Source: Photorhabdus akhurstii
Lineage (GTDB): Bacteria; Pseudomonadota; Gammaproteobacteria; Enterobacterales; Enterobacteriaceae
NCBI RefSeq assembly: GCF_018448925.1
Contig: NZ_RCWE01000002.1
Location: forward strand, 372,001-436,000
Direction of reading: 5' to 3'
Length of the DNA stretch: 64,000 nt
The number at the start of each line of letters is the position of its first letter. Within the stretch, counting starts at the first letter, position 1. Position numbers and translations under genes: made by a program. The notes under the pieces were generated by a model. It was not told the DNA's origin. It saw only the letters and a list, made by a program, of their open reading frames with translations, and did no database searches. This document shows, in pieces, positions 28,568 through 37,989 of the stretch.

Positions 28568-29338
28568 ATGCCAATCACGGCGAATACCCTGTACCGTGAC
28601 AGTTTTAACTTTTTCAAAAATCAACTGTTAAGTACCCTGACCCTGGCCGTTCTGGCGGCTCTGGTTACCACCTTATTGGGGCACCTGTTTATTCCTGACA
28701 GCGAACAGATGAAGTTGCTGACAGAAGCAGAATTTACGTTTGCCACTTCAGGCAAGGCTGGTATTCAGGAGCTGGTGTCTCAAATGACCCCAGAGCAACA
28801 GTCAATGATCATGCGAGCGGGAATCGGGACCATTTTCTCAAGTATGATTGGCAGCGTGCTACTGGTCGGTGGCGTACTGACGCTGGTCGCGGCAGTTTCA
28901 GCAGGAAACCGTATTTCTTCATTACAGGCAATTGGTTTATCAGCAAGCCAGTTACCGAAACTGTTCTTATTACTGCTTATCTGCACCCTGTTAATTCAAC
29001 TGGGCTTGATGCTGATGCTAGTACCAGGCATTATTTTGTCGATCGCACTGGCTTTATCACCCGTTATTATGACTGCTGAACGTCGCGGCATTTTTGCTTC
29101 TATGAAAATAAGCTGGAAACTAGCATTTGCTAATATTCGTCTGTTGGTTCCGGCAATTCTTTTATGGCTGACCGCAAGGCTCTTGTTGGTATTTATTATT
29201 GACCGCCTAACATTCATTCACAGCGAGATGGCAGGGATTATTCTTGGTGTATTCAATAACCTCATTTCAGCTATTTTGCTGATTTATCTGTTCCGGTTGT
29301 ATATGCTGATTGCCTCTCCACAACCAAAATCAATATAA
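28568..29338 (+). CDS. yciC: YciC, UPF0259 multi-pass inner membrane protein
   Basis: A 256-residue membrane protein of unknown function with about six hydrophobic segments (starting near residues 20, 80, 110, 135, 185 and 215). The start at 28568 (MPITANTLYRDSFNFFKNQ) is chosen because it matches the family N-terminus and has AGGAG ten bases upstream; an upstream extension of ten codons is unlikely. In E. coli yciC is next to yciB; here a 4.7-kb accessory block separates them. Confidence 0.9.
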   Translation: MPITANTLYRDSFNFFKNQLLSTLTLAVLAALVTTLLGHLFIPDSEQMKLLTEAEFTFATSGKAGIQELVSQMTPEQQSMIMRAGIGTIFSSMIGSVLLVGGVLTLVAAVSAGNRISSLQAIGLSASQLPKLFLLLLICTLLIQLGLMLMLVPGIILSIALALSPVIMTAERRGIFASMKISWKLAFANIRLLVPAILLWLTARLLLVFIIDRLTFIHSEMAGIILGVFNNLISAILLIYLFRLYMLIASPQPKSI

Positions 29339-29354
29339 AGTAGCTATTCAAACA

Positions 29355-29374
29355 AAACCCCATAGTGATAAAAC
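29355..29374 (+). repeat. 20-nt direct repeat, left copy (flanks the ail block)
   Basis: AAACCCCATAGTGATAAAAC here is identical to 31488-31507. The preceding ATTCA is also shared. Here the repeat continues into CTATGGGG, making a hairpin (stem 29358-29365 with 29374-29381) that may serve as the yciC terminator. In the right copy the second arm is degraded. Confidence 0.85.
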
Positions 29375-29442
29375 TATGGGGTAAACAGAATAAGCTAGTT
29401 ATAGCTGGATGAGCACATCGTTGCTATTGATATAAACACAAA

Positions 29443-29470
29443 AAATTCCCTGTCATATAACAGGGAATTT
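29443..29470 (-). terminator. Terminator of the first ail-like gene
   Basis: AAATTCCCTG and CAGGGAATTT form a 10-bp stem with an 8-base loop. On the minus strand a T-run follows. It lies 46 bp past the stop of the gene at 29516. Confidence 0.85.
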
Positions 29471-29515
29471 CTATAGAAGAGTTAGCTAAATTAAGTAAAA
29501 ATTAGCAAATTTCTA

Positions 29516-30043
29516 TTAGAACCGATAACCTACGCCAACTACCCAAGTGCCTACTTTAAGGTCACCCAATCTGGCATCATTAAATTTTGCGTATTCATAG
29601 GATGTATCAATAGTCCAATTTGGCATAGGGTTAAACTGTAATCCCAGTCCGTAGCTGACAGATGACTTATCCTCGGTATATGACCCATTCAAAACAGGAA
29701 CTTCAAACTCTCCACGCGCAGCACCAACCATACCATATATACTAACATATTCATTAAAGCGATATGTAGGACCCGCCATCAGGGAATAATAATTCACATC
29801 AAATTTATCGAAACCCTTGTGGGTATATGTTAATGAACTAATAACACCAAAATTATTATCCAACTCGTAGCGGTACTTCAGGTTGAAGCCCTTTCCCTTT
29901 GGATTACCATCAATCTTTTCACCATTAAACTTTACATGACTCTGAGCATAACCACCCGAAATCGTGTGTTCACCGGCATTTGCCGCAAATGCAAATACAG
30001 ATAAACTTGCTGTCACCACTGACGCTACCAATGTTCTTTTCAT
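29516..30043 (-). CDS. Ail/OmpX/Lom-family outer membrane protein, copy 1
   Basis: A 175-residue small beta-barrel. Residues 1-23 are a signal peptide cut after FAANA. The mature protein starts GEHTISGGYAQSHVKFNG and contains the family blocks KGFNLKYRYELDNNFGVISSLTYT, YYSLMAGPTYRFNEYVSIYG and VSYGLGLQFNPMPNW, and ends GVGYRF for BAM insertion. Eight strands with four surface loops are expected. Relatives mediate adhesion, serum resistance or envelope stress. It is about 70 per cent like the next gene by eye; the loops differ most. Confidence 0.93.
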   Translation of the reverse strand: MKRTLVASVVTASLSVFAFAANAGEHTISGGYAQSHVKFNGEKIDGNPKGKGFNLKYRYELDNNFGVISSLTYTHKGFDKFDVNYYSLMAGPTYRFNEYVSIYGMVGAARGEFEVPVLNGSYTEDKSSVSYGLGLQFNPMPNWTIDTSYEYAKFNDARLGDLKVGTWVVGVGYRF

Positions 30044-30614
30044 TGAAAATCCCTAATGTTATATAAAAATATAGAAAAGATTAATTACGGACCGCAATTA
30101 TTTATCAGCAACCAATATAAAACAACTCAATACTGTTTGTTGTTAAGTTTCCGTTTAACAAGATCAAATAATAACTGTTTCCCGCCTTGATCAGAGGAAT
30201 CTCTCCATATCAATCGGCTATTTTTCACACTTATAGCGTTTCATCACTATTGAGATAAAAGCAAAAAAATTCCCTGTTTTACAACAGGGAATTTTGTCTA
30301 GAATAATAGTGATAACTAATAAAGGAATAATCTTCAGATTATATGGCTAAACATGGACTAACAATTTCAACTAAATAGATATATGGACATTAAACCAATA
30401 GTCAAAAACATATATCCGGTTTCAATAATCCCTGATGAAAATCCGTACTCTCTATCCTCATTATTTCGATAGCCTTTAAATAAACTATCTAACAAACTAA
30501 CAGAGAGTCGGTTCTAACATTACTTTATTATCTTCAGTCACTTAATAAAATTGCCCAGAGCGCAAAAGTTGGACTGAATTCCCTTTAAAGGAACGACTAC
30601 ACTGGAAACACTAT
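30044..30614. other. Intergenic region between the two ail-like genes
   Basis: About 570 bp with no credible gene. It holds the copy 1 promoter (towards 30044) and a terminator hairpin at 30266-30295, which resembles the copy 1 terminator together with about 40 bp before it. This repetition supports duplication of the whole gene-plus-terminator unit. The 300 bp from 30300 to 30600 shows nothing I can name. Confidence 0.55.
30266..30295 (-). terminator. Terminator of the second ail-like gene
   Basis: AAAATTCCCTGTT and AACAGGGAATTTT pair around a short loop; on the minus strand a T-run follows. It is nearly the same hairpin as at 29443-29470 but about 320 bp past its gene. Confidence 0.8.
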
Positions 30615-31172
30615 TTAAAATCGATAACCCGCACCAATTACCCAAGTGCCTACTTTGAAATCATCCAGTTTTGAATATTCATAAGATGCATCAATAACCC
30701 AATTTGGCATAGGGTTAAACTGCAATCCTAAACCATAAGCAGCAGATGTCTTACTCTCTTTATAGTCAAAGTCATAGTCATTAGCAACACCCAACGCAGA
30801 AGTTTCACCCTTTACTTTCCGGTGTGCTGCACCAACCAGACCGTACACACTCACGTACTCATTAAAACGGTATGTAGGGCCAACCATCAAAGAATAATAA
30901 TCTAAATCAGCCGTACCCACTTTGCCACCATAATCGTAGAAATCATAGCCCTGATGTGTCAGCGTGAATGAACTAATAACACCCCAATTATTATCCAACT
31001 CGTAGCGATATTTCAGGTTAAAACCTTTTGGGTTTTCATCAAGTTTTTCACCATCAACTTTCACATGACTCTGAGCATAACCACCCGAAATCGTGTGTTC
31101 ACCAGCATTTGCTGCAAATGAGAATACAGATAAACCAACTGCCACTGCTGAGGCTATCAATGCCTTTTTCAT
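30615..31172 (-). CDS. Ail/OmpX/Lom-family outer membrane protein, copy 2
   Basis: A 185-residue paralogue of the gene at 29516. Its signal peptide (1-23, ending SFAANA) and the mature start GEHTISGGYAQSHVKVDGEK are almost the same. It differs by longer extracellular loops: DFYDYGGKVGTADL near residue 80 and KGETSALGVANDYDFDYKES near 130, both rich in Asp/Tyr. It ends GAGYRF. Divergent loops on a conserved barrel suggest antigenic or binding diversification after tandem duplication; function is not known. Confidence 0.93.
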   Translation of the reverse strand: MKKALIASAVAVGLSVFSFAANAGEHTISGGYAQSHVKVDGEKLDENPKGFNLKYRYELDNNWGVISSFTLTHQGYDFYDYGGKVGTADLDYYSLMVGPTYRFNEYVSVYGLVGAAHRKVKGETSALGVANDYDFDYKESKTSAAYGLGLQFNPMPNWVIDASYEYSKLDDFKVGTWVIGAGYRF

Positions 31173-31572
31173 TGGAACGTCCTAAATAGTTATTTTACAA
31201 GTAATAATGATTTTGCTTTGTTAAAATATACTTATCGAAAAACAAAATGTAACGTGGTATTAAATACTTAATGCTTCAATCATATTGTTTTTTAAAAAGA
31301 AATTTTAAAATAAGGTAGGTATTCAGGATCTGACATCTCAGATAATAGAAGAATAACGCTCAATAATCATACGTTCAGGAATTAATAACTATTTTTTTCA
31401 ATTATAATTATCAAATGTGATTATTTTATTTCTCGTATTCACTTGCTGATCTCAATAACGCTATTACAGTTGAATTATTATTCAATCAAACCCCATAGTG
31501 ATAAAACCATGAGGCTGAAAGTTATAAACAAGTTTACGTTGTATTCATTTACATGGTGTTAAATTTACTATT
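31173..31572. other. AT-rich region between the ail pair and the HTH regulator
   Basis: About 400 bp without a gene. It presumably holds the promoter of ail copy 2 and contains the right copy of the 20-nt direct repeat (31488-31507). Confidence 0.5.
31488..31507 (+). repeat. 20-nt direct repeat, right copy (flanks the ail block)
   Basis: Identical over 20 bases to 29355-29374 and preceded by the same ATTCA. The downstream arm reads CATGAGG instead of CTATGGGG, so the hairpin is broken here. Confidence 0.85.
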
Positions 31573-31974
31573 TCAAGCCGCTATATTTTTAGCCCCACAA
31601 GATGACATCACCCTTTCACTGATTTCCTGCTCAATTTTTATTTCAAAATCAGTAAACAGTGCCTTTGGTTTTACACTTTTATTACTTTTTTCAAGCGTGA
31701 CAAAACCATGTCGGCTAAGCGTCTTTAATGTGACTGACAAGTTGCTTGGTTTCCTTCCTGACAGATTAGCCAGCTCTGCGATTGTCTCTGGTTTGTGCTC
31801 ATCGATAAGACGCAGAAGCGCAATATTGTCACTGCTAAGTACTTGAGCAAGAGCAATCATGGAAGTAAACCAGATTTTAGGCTCATCAGGTTGAACAATA
31901 TATTCACCCTTAATAATAGCCAATGTACGCTTGCGTATAAGCTCTTCATTCATCACGCCAATGAGTGCTTTCAT
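31573..31974 (-). CDS. Small winged-helix transcriptional regulator (MarR/antitoxin-like)
   Basis: A 133-residue protein with an HTH centred on LLRLIDEHKPETIAELANLSGRKPSNLSVTLKTLSRHGFV (about 60-100), a typical winged-helix with recognition helix SNLSVTLKTL. The C-terminus is charged and ends near CGAKNIAA. It resembles HTH proteins found as antitoxins or small repressors. The ATG at 31974 is chosen: AGAGGG lies just upstream, and longer versions overlap the preceding small frame. A 30-codon frame ends 4 bp before it. No obvious toxin partner follows. Confidence 0.7.
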   Translation of the reverse strand: MKALIGVMNEELIRKRTLAIIKGEYIVQPDEPKIWFTSMIALAQVLSSDNIALLRLIDEHKPETIAELANLSGRKPSNLSVTLKTLSRHGFVTLEKSNKSVKPKALFTDFEIKIEQEISERVMSSCGAKNIAA

Positions 31975-31978
31975 CGTA

Positions 31979-32071
31979 TTACCCTCTTTTTTCGCGTTCA
32001 GCGATAATTTCATCAATGACTCTCTGACCATGCAACCCAAGCAAGACGTCCAAACCTGAATCAGATTGCAT
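31979..32071 (-). CDS. Possible 30-residue peptide coupled to the HTH gene
   Basis: A short frame (ATG at 32071, TAA at 31979-31981) has AAAGAGG eight bases before its start and ends four bases before the HTH gene. The peptide starts MQSDSGLDVLLGLHG and ends IIAEREKRG. Its end supplies the ribosome site of the next gene. It may be a leader peptide, a small partner protein or the remnant of a lost toxin's N-terminus. I do not recognise it. Confidence 0.4.
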   Translation of the reverse strand: MQSDSGLDVLLGLHGQRVIDEIIAEREKRG

Positions 32072-32152
32072 TACGAAAACCTCTTTATTTGTTATGATCT
32101 AATCATATGTTTTTATTCAACGAACTTCAAGTGAACAACCAACTGTAAGTTA

Positions 32153-33883
32153 TTATCTTTTAATGTAATTCGAGTACCATTCAGGCTTACTTTGGATCAT
32201 TCGTACCGCAAAATAGAGATCGGGCGCCACAATCAGATCGTCATCACTACTTTGCAGCTTATTCTGTTTTATCCAACGGGTAAGTTCTGTCCGGCGACCA
32301 GCGAGCACCAATGTGATATCTCTGACTTTCAATTCATTAATCAACTCATCAATGGCGGCAAATACACTGACATCATCATGGGTAAAACTCACAGCCGCGT
32401 CGACAACCAGCCAACCCGGACGTTTTTGCGTTTTGTTAAGTTTTTGAATCCTGTCAACATGCTGCAACACCCGCTTTTTAAAATAGCTGACATTGAAATA
32501 AGTCAATGGTGAATTAAATCGATACATCATTACGCCATCTATTGGTTTAATATCATTGCCATGATTAATTGAATGAATCATTCCTTGGTCATTCACCCCT
32601 AAGAGCTGATCTGTCGGGCGGAATATAGTTCGCAAAAACTGTAATAAACCAAGCAAAACGGCGAAACCAACACCGTTAATCAAGCCAACCACCAGCACGG
32701 AAATTAATGTAAATAGTGATAAAGTAAATGCCTGATGATTTCTTTTCCTCAGTGACCAGATCCGCCGTAAGTCCAACAGTGACGATGCCGAATAAATCAA
32801 CACCACACCAAGCGATGACAACGGGATATAAGCCAGGAAACTTGTCATAAATAACAAAATCAGCAGAATAATGGTCGCTGCGATAACCGAGACCAATTGC
32901 GTTTTCCCACCAATCGCATCATTAACCGCAGTACGACTGCTGGCAGCACTGACAGCAAATCCTTGTGATAAAGCAGAAGCGATATTCGCAATGCCTAAGG
33001 CCCTAAGTTCACAATCTGCATCAATCTGATAACCATTTTTACTGGCAAAGCTGCGGGCCGTCATCATAAAACTGACAAAACTGATAACAGCAAGGTTCAA
33101 AGATGGGATAACTAGCTCACGCATAATGCCTGGCTGGAAATCGGGCACTGGTACAACTGGTAATCCCCCACCGCTGACACTACCAACAATCTGGATGCCA
33201 TATTTTTCCAGACCAAATTGCCAGCTTAAATAAGTCGCTAATACCATTGCCAACAAAGGCCCCGGCCAAGTCGGACGCAAGAAACGCACAGCGAGCAAAA
33301 TCAACACCGTAGCAACAGACATTGCTAGCGTCGGTAAATGCGTACCCATCAGTTTGGCAGGTAATGCGATCACCCGTTCAATCAATCCCGCCGGAACGCC
33401 AGCAAAACCAAACACTTTAGCTAACTGATCCACAATGATTGTCAATGCAACACCGTTCATTAATCCTTTCAGGATCGGTTTGGAAAGAAAATCAGCAAAC
33501 GCGCCTAATCGGAAGTGGCTGGCGAGAACACACCATATTCCGGTCATTAAGGTCATTACGATTGTCAGCTGCCAGCGTACATCTTCATTATCAAAAACCA
33601 ATGGCGCGACAGCCGCCGCAATAACGGCACACGTTGCTGCATCTGGCCCGACAATCAACTGTCTTGAGGTACCAAATAATGCATAAGCAAACATGGGTAA
33701 AATGCATGCATAAAGACCGATAATTGCACTTATTCCCATCAATTCGGCGTAAGCAATAGCAACCGGCAGAGCAACTGCGGCAACAGAAAGCCCGGCTCTT
33801 AAATCATGACTAAACCATTCCTTGCGATAATGAGAAAAATTGCCCAACCCTGGCATCCAACGCTGTAGTTTTTTCCACTGCAT
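32153..33883 (-). CDS. SulP-family anion transporter with STAS domain
   Basis: A 576-residue member of the SulP/SLC26 family. The N-terminal part has about 12-14 membrane segments with the signature LRAGLSVAAVALPVAIAYAELMGISAIIGLY (residues 28-58) and IVGPDAAT. The C-terminal cytoplasmic STAS domain (about 430-560) contains WLVVDAAVSFTHDDVSVFAAIDELINEL and DITLVLAGRRTELTRWI. Bacterial members carry sulfate, bicarbonate or dicarboxylates; the substrate cannot be told. It is part of the accessory block between yciC and yciB. Confidence 0.9.
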   Translation of the reverse strand: MQWKKLQRWMPGLGNFSHYRKEWFSHDLRAGLSVAAVALPVAIAYAELMGISAIIGLYACILPMFAYALFGTSRQLIVGPDAATCAVIAAAVAPLVFDNEDVRWQLTIVMTLMTGIWCVLASHFRLGAFADFLSKPILKGLMNGVALTIIVDQLAKVFGFAGVPAGLIERVIALPAKLMGTHLPTLAMSVATVLILLAVRFLRPTWPGPLLAMVLATYLSWQFGLEKYGIQIVGSVSGGGLPVVPVPDFQPGIMRELVIPSLNLAVISFVSFMMTARSFASKNGYQIDADCELRALGIANIASALSQGFAVSAASSRTAVNDAIGGKTQLVSVIAATIILLILLFMTSFLAYIPLSSLGVVLIYSASSLLDLRRIWSLRKRNHQAFTLSLFTLISVLVVGLINGVGFAVLLGLLQFLRTIFRPTDQLLGVNDQGMIHSINHGNDIKPIDGVMMYRFNSPLTYFNVSYFKKRVLQHVDRIQKLNKTQKRPGWLVVDAAVSFTHDDVSVFAAIDELINELKVRDITLVLAGRRTELTRWIKQNKLQSSDDDLIVAPDLYFAVRMIQSKPEWYSNYIKR

Positions 33884-34025
33884 CTGGTTTATGCCCTCTC
33901 ATTTTTCAACGGGTTTTCGTTATAATGCGGCGTTATATGCTCACTGACAACCGGAAGTTAATTACGTCGCTCTTTATGATAGAATTCTGCGAAACCGATC
34001 GATAAAAATCTTTTTTATTGAGAGA

Positions 34026-34044
34026 TATACCCTATGGATTTCAA
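34026..34044 (+). repeat. ERIC end fragment
   Basis: TATACCCTATGGATTTCAA matches the left end of the ERIC element at 2487. Nothing of the interior remains. It lies 50 bp before yciB. Confidence 0.5.
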
Positions 34045-34096
34045 AATGACTAAAATCGGATGATAATCAGATGCCGAAATTACGATAGGTTCAAAT

Positions 34097-34633
34097 ATGA
34101 AACAACTTTTAGACTTTCTACCTTTAGTCGTCTTTTTTGTCGTATACAAAATGTATGACATTTTTTACGCTTCTGGAGCGTTGATCGCCGCCACCGGTTT
34201 AGCTGTCGCTATTACTTATTTCATCTACCGGAAAGTAGAGAAATCTTCCCTGATCACTTTTATCATGGTGGCTGTCTTCGGTACTTTAACTTTAGCTTTC
34301 CACAGTGATCTCTTTATCAAATGGAAAGTTACAGTCATCTATGCATTATTCGCATTAGCCTTGCTAGGCAGCCAATGGTTTATGAAAAAACCGCTGATTC
34401 AGAAAATGCTAGGAAAAGAGTTAGTTTTGCCCGATTTTGTCTGGAACAAACTCAATATGGCATGGGCGCTGTTTTTTACTGCCTGTGCGCTGGCTAATAT
34501 TTATGTCGCATTCTGGTTACCGCAAGATGTCTGGGTTAATTTTAAAGTATTTGGTCTGACTGCCCTGACTCTGGTTTTCACCGTGCTCAGTGTAGTATAT
34601 ATTTACCGTCACCTGCCACGCGAACAGAAGTAA
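34097..34633 (+). CDS. yciB: YciB, inner membrane septation-associated protein (IspA/IspZ family)
   Basis: A 178-residue protein with five to six membrane helices. The N-terminal [29 protein letters not shown] and the central [23 protein letters not shown], followed by [23 protein letters not shown], are characteristic. The family takes part in envelope integrity and cell division in enterobacteria. It is followed by yciA after 77 bp, the usual order. Confidence 0.94.
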   Translation: MKQLLDFLPLVVFFVVYKMYDIFYASGALIAATGLAVAITYFIYRKVEKSSLITFIMVAVFGTLTLAFHSDLFIKWKVTVIYALFALALLGSQWFMKKPLIQKMLGKELVLPDFVWNKLNMAWALFFTACALANIYVAFWLPQDVWVNFKVFGLTALTLVFTVLSVVYIYRHLPREQK

Positions 34634-34710
34634 CCCCATTCCAATGGATACCTGCCTGCCATCGTCAGTAGGCAGGTATTGTTTTTTCATCAAATAAAGT
34701 AAAGTTTTCA

Positions 34711-35142
34711 ATGACACAACAACAATTACCTAACGGAGAGTTAGTCCTCCGCACACTGGCTATGCCCGCTGATACCAACGCCAATGGAGATATTTTTGGT
34801 GGATGGTTAATGTCACAAATGGATATTGGTGGTGCAATTCTGGCAAAAGAAATTGCAGAAGGCCGTGTTGTCACTGTCAGAGTAGATGGTATTACTTTCC
34901 TGAAACCTGTCGCCGTTGGTGATGTCGTCTGCTGCTATGCACACTGTCTCAAAACCGGTAACAGTTCGATTACCATCAACATCGAAGTCTGGGTGAAGAA
35001 AGTCGCCTCTGAACCCGTTGGTCAACGCTATCGTGCAACCGAAGCGGTATTCACTTATGTTGCGGTTAATGAAGATAATACCTCCCGTCGATTGCCAGAA
35101 GGCAAAACCCACTTTCAACTCACTAGCAGCACTAACGAATAA
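34711..35142 (+). CDS. yciA: YciA, acyl-CoA thioesterase
   Basis: A 143-residue hotdog-fold thioesterase that hydrolyses acyl-CoAs. The family core NANGDIFGGWLMSQMDIGGAI (residues 24-44) carries the Asn/Asp active-site region, and GRVVTVRVDGITFLKPVAVGDVV follows. Length is slightly above E. coli YciA. It ends just before a strong terminator. Confidence 0.95.
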   Translation: MTQQQLPNGELVLRTLAMPADTNANGDIFGGWLMSQMDIGGAILAKEIAEGRVVTVRVDGITFLKPVAVGDVVCCYAHCLKTGNSSITINIEVWVKKVASEPVGQRYRATEAVFTYVAVNEDNTSRRLPEGKTHFQLTSSTNE

Positions 35143-35158
35143 GGCAAATTATTAATGG

Positions 35159-35190
35159 AAAAAGGAGCGTGTTAATAATGCTCCTTTTTT
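35159..35190. terminator. Terminator between yciA and tonB
   Basis: AAAAAGGAGC and GCTCCTTTTTT form a stem with an 11-base loop and a T-run. It sits between converging yciA and tonB and could act in both directions. Confidence 0.9.
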
Positions 35191-35209
35191 ATTTCCATTT
35201 CCCCGACAA

Positions 35210-35884
35210 TCAGGATTGAGATATACCCGTAATTTTGAATTCGACGGTTGTGATATAACCAACCGCTGGTATTTTTTCAAAGCGCCATTTTCTCATCGCT
35301 TTTTTCACCTCCCTTTCAAAAACATTGGGTGGATTAGCGCCAATCACTTCTATATTTTTTACCCGTCCATCTTCATCAATATCATATTTGACTTTCACAT
35401 AGCCTTCGGTACCCAATGCTGAAGCCCTGGATGGGTAGATAGGTAACGCTTTACTTAATGCCCTTGGCCCATTCTGCGGTTTAACCACCGGTTTATTCTG
35501 ATTATTATCAGTACGGTTAGCCAGCGCATTCTGATTAAACTGCGGTTTTTCCGGTTGTTCAGCTCTCTTTTCAACGGGTTCAGATTGCTTTTTAACAACC
35601 TTCTTCTTCACTTCCGGTTTCTTCACCTCTGGTTTTGGAATTACCGGCTCCGGAACAGGTTCCGGCTCCTCTGGCTCTGATTCAGGTTCAGGCGCTGCCG
35701 GCTCTGAAACAGGGGCTTCTTCAGCCGCTAATTGAATCATAGCGACAGACATAAGTGCAATATCAGACTGTTTTTCCGGCATTGCAGAACAAAAAAGGGC
35801 GGCAGCAATAGAAATGTGCAAACAAACTGATAGCAATATTGGCCAACGTATCCAGCGCATAAGGGAATTCTTGATTAGCAGCAT
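35210..35884 (-). CDS. tonB: TonB, energy-transducing periplasmic protein
   Basis: A 224-residue TonB. One N-terminal membrane helix (WIRWPILLSVCLHISIAAALF) anchors it, with the His of the SxxxH motif (SVCLH) that couples to ExbB/ExbD. A Pro-Glu and Pro-Lys-rich spacer follows (about 70-125, EPEPESEPEEPEPVPEP then KPEVKKPEVKKKVVKK). The C-terminal domain (about 145-224, IYPSRASALGTEGYVKVKYDIDEDG) contacts TonB boxes of outer-membrane receptors. The ATG at 35884 is chosen: CGAGGA lies upstream, whereas 15 extra residues further up and a start eight codons later lack a good site. Confidence 0.92.
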   Translation of the reverse strand: MLLIKNSLMRWIRWPILLSVCLHISIAAALFCSAMPEKQSDIALMSVAMIQLAAEEAPVSEPAAPEPESEPEEPEPVPEPVIPKPEVKKPEVKKKVVKKQSEPVEKRAEQPEKPQFNQNALANRTDNNQNKPVVKPQNGPRALSKALPIYPSRASALGTEGYVKVKYDIDEDGRVKNIEVIGANPPNVFEREVKKAMRKWRFEKIPAVGYITTVEFKITGISQS

Positions 35885-35986
35885 AATAGTCAATCCTCGA
35901 ATGACTGCTAGTTTAAATGCAAATAGCAATCATATTCAATAAAGATTGTAGGTGAGCGTGAATATAAGGCCAAAAATATTATTTTT

Positions 35987-36169
35987 TCAATGTATCCATT
36001 CGCCATGCTGAACAAACAATAAAGCTCGACGCTGTTTATAACCATTTAATTTACGTAGTGAATAAATGCGTAAATTACGTCTTGATTGCCCTTCCAGCCA
36101 ACGGCGCCGACGGTTAGAATTCTGGCGTAACATCCGCCACCGCCCTACTTCATTCCGACTACGTTTCAT
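35987..36169 (-). CDS. yciY: YciY, small basic protein
   Basis: A 60-residue highly basic protein beginning MKRSRNEVGRWRMLRQ and containing RRRRWLEGQSRRNLRIYSLRK. This matches E. coli YciY, which lies in the same place beside the cardiolipin synthase gene. About a third of the residues are Arg or Lys, so nucleic-acid or membrane contact is possible; function is not known. It is divergent from clsA, with about 250 bp between them. Confidence 0.85.
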   Translation of the reverse strand: MKRSRNEVGRWRMLRQNSNRRRRWLEGQSRRNLRIYSLRKLNGYKQRRALLFVQHGEWIH

Positions 36170-36416
36170 AAAGTCATACCTATAAAAATATCACGCTCAT
36201 TATAAGCCTTTAAAAAAGATATCCAAGGCGTATCTGGATAGTACTTTTTATATCAATAATGCGAAATGACCAATATCAAGTATGATGCTTGCAGTATATT
36301 TGCCGATTTTTTGGTAAATTCATCGGGTTAATTAGATCGTTTATATCCCGTGTCTTGAGGAAACCGTGTCAAACGCCACCAAAGATATCTGAACAAAACA
36401 GGATTGATTGCCGAAT

Positions 36417-37877
36417 ATGACAACCTTTTATTCCGTCCTAAGTTGGCTTGCTATTTTCTTTTATTGGCTGATTGTTGCCAGTATCACCCTACGCATTCTG
36501 ATAAAGCGTCGGCCGGTCACCTCCGCTATGACCTGGCTGTTGATTATTTATATCCTTCCCTTAGTTGGAATCATCGCTTACCTGTCGTTCGGTGAGCTGC
36601 ATTTAGGAAAACGCAGAGTTGAACAAGCAAAAGCCATGTGGCCTTCAACAACCGTATGGCTTGAAGAACTACGTAAATCTCGTCATATCTTCGCCACGGA
36701 AAATAGCGAAGTCGCGACGCCTTTATTCCAGCTTTGCGAACGACGGCAAGGGCTTGAAGGCGTTAAAGGCAATAAGATCCAATTGCTGACAACCTATGAC
36801 CATTCACTGAAAACCATTATCAAAGATATTGAGAATGCCAAACACAGTATTGATATGGTGTTTTACATCTGGCAATCCGGCGGCTTGGTTGAGCAAGTGA
36901 CTGATGCTCTTATGGCCGCAGCACACCGAGGCGTCAGATGCCGTATTATGGTGGATTCAGCCGGTAGCTGGTTATATTGCCGTAGCCAATACCCGGATAT
37001 CATGCGCCAGGCGGGAATTGAATTTGTTGAAGCTTTGCCGGTCAACATATTCCGCCTATTTCTACGCCGAATGGATTTGCGCCAGCATCGTAAAATTATC
37101 TTGATAGATAATTATATTTCTTATGCCGGTAGTATGAATATGGTCGATCCGCGCTTCTTTAAACAAGATGCCGGCGTTGGGCAATGGATCGATATCATGG
37201 TGCGCATGGAAGGACCAGTTACCACGACTATGGGGGTTATTTACGCTTGTGACTGGGAAATGGAAACAGGTCAACGTATCTTTCCGCCATCACCGGATAG
37301 CAATATTATGCCATTTGAACAGGCCAGTGGGCACACAACTCAGGTTATTGCATCCGGCCCTGGATTCCCCGAGGAATTGATTCAACAATCTTTAATGACG
37401 GCTATTTTCTCTGCCCGTAAGCAACTGATTTTAACTACCCCTTATTTTGTTCCCAGTGATGACCTGATAAATGCTATTTGCACCGCAGCCTTACGAGGGG
37501 TTGAAGTTATTATTATCGTTCCACGCAGAAATAATTTCTTCTTAGTGCGTTGGGCAAGCCGTGCATTTTTTGCTGAATTGTTAAATGCCGGTGTTAAGAT
37601 TTACCAGTTTGAAGATGGCTTGCTACATACCAAAAGCGTTTTAGTTGATGGTCAACTCAGCATGGTGGGTTCAGTGAATCTCGATATGCGTAGCCTGTGG
37701 CTAAATTTCGAAATTACCGTGGTTATTGATGATGAAAACTTTGGTAATGATTTGACACTGGTACAATATGATTATATCGCCCATTCTACATTGCTGGAAA
37801 CCAAGGAGTGGGAACAACGCCCTTTGTGGCATCGTATAATTGAACGTATTTGTTACTTTTTTAGCCCACTACTGTGA
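36417..37877 (+). CDS. clsA: Cardiolipin synthase A
   Basis: A 486-residue phospholipase D-type cardiolipin synthase, which joins two phosphatidylglycerols in the inner membrane. Two N-terminal membrane helices (about 3-28 and 36-58) precede two HKD motifs: [21 protein letters not shown] (His224, Lys226, Asp231) and [22 protein letters not shown] (about 404). The ATG at 36417 matches the family start MTT; an in-frame TTG at 36408 is closer to AGGA and remains possible. Confidence 0.95.
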   Translation: MTTFYSVLSWLAIFFYWLIVASITLRILIKRRPVTSAMTWLLIIYILPLVGIIAYLSFGELHLGKRRVEQAKAMWPSTTVWLEELRKSRHIFATENSEVATPLFQLCERRQGLEGVKGNKIQLLTTYDHSLKTIIKDIENAKHSIDMVFYIWQSGGLVEQVTDALMAAAHRGVRCRIMVDSAGSWLYCRSQYPDIMRQAGIEFVEALPVNIFRLFLRRMDLRQHRKIILIDNYISYAGSMNMVDPRFFKQDAGVGQWIDIMVRMEGPVTTTMGVIYACDWEMETGQRIFPPSPDSNIMPFEQASGHTTQVIASGPGFPEELIQQSLMTAIFSARKQLILTTPYFVPSDDLINAICTAALRGVEVIIIVPRRNNFFLVRWASRAFFAELLNAGVKIYQFEDGLLHTKSVLVDGQLSMVGSVNLDMRSLWLNFEITVVIDDENFGNDLTLVQYDYIAHSTLLETKEWEQRPLWHRIIERICYFFSPLL

Positions 37878-37989
37878 CCAACACCCTCGTCTTGTAAAGA
37901 CGGGGGTACCAATCAACGCTTCAACATGCTTTAATTCCTTCATCATGACCCACGAATAAATCAACATGGACAACAGATCCTCACAAGCT

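Noticed and set aside
34097-34110. Complete ERIC element before yciB
   Set aside because: Only the first 19 bases of an ERIC end are present at 34026-34044; the rest of the sequence does not match.
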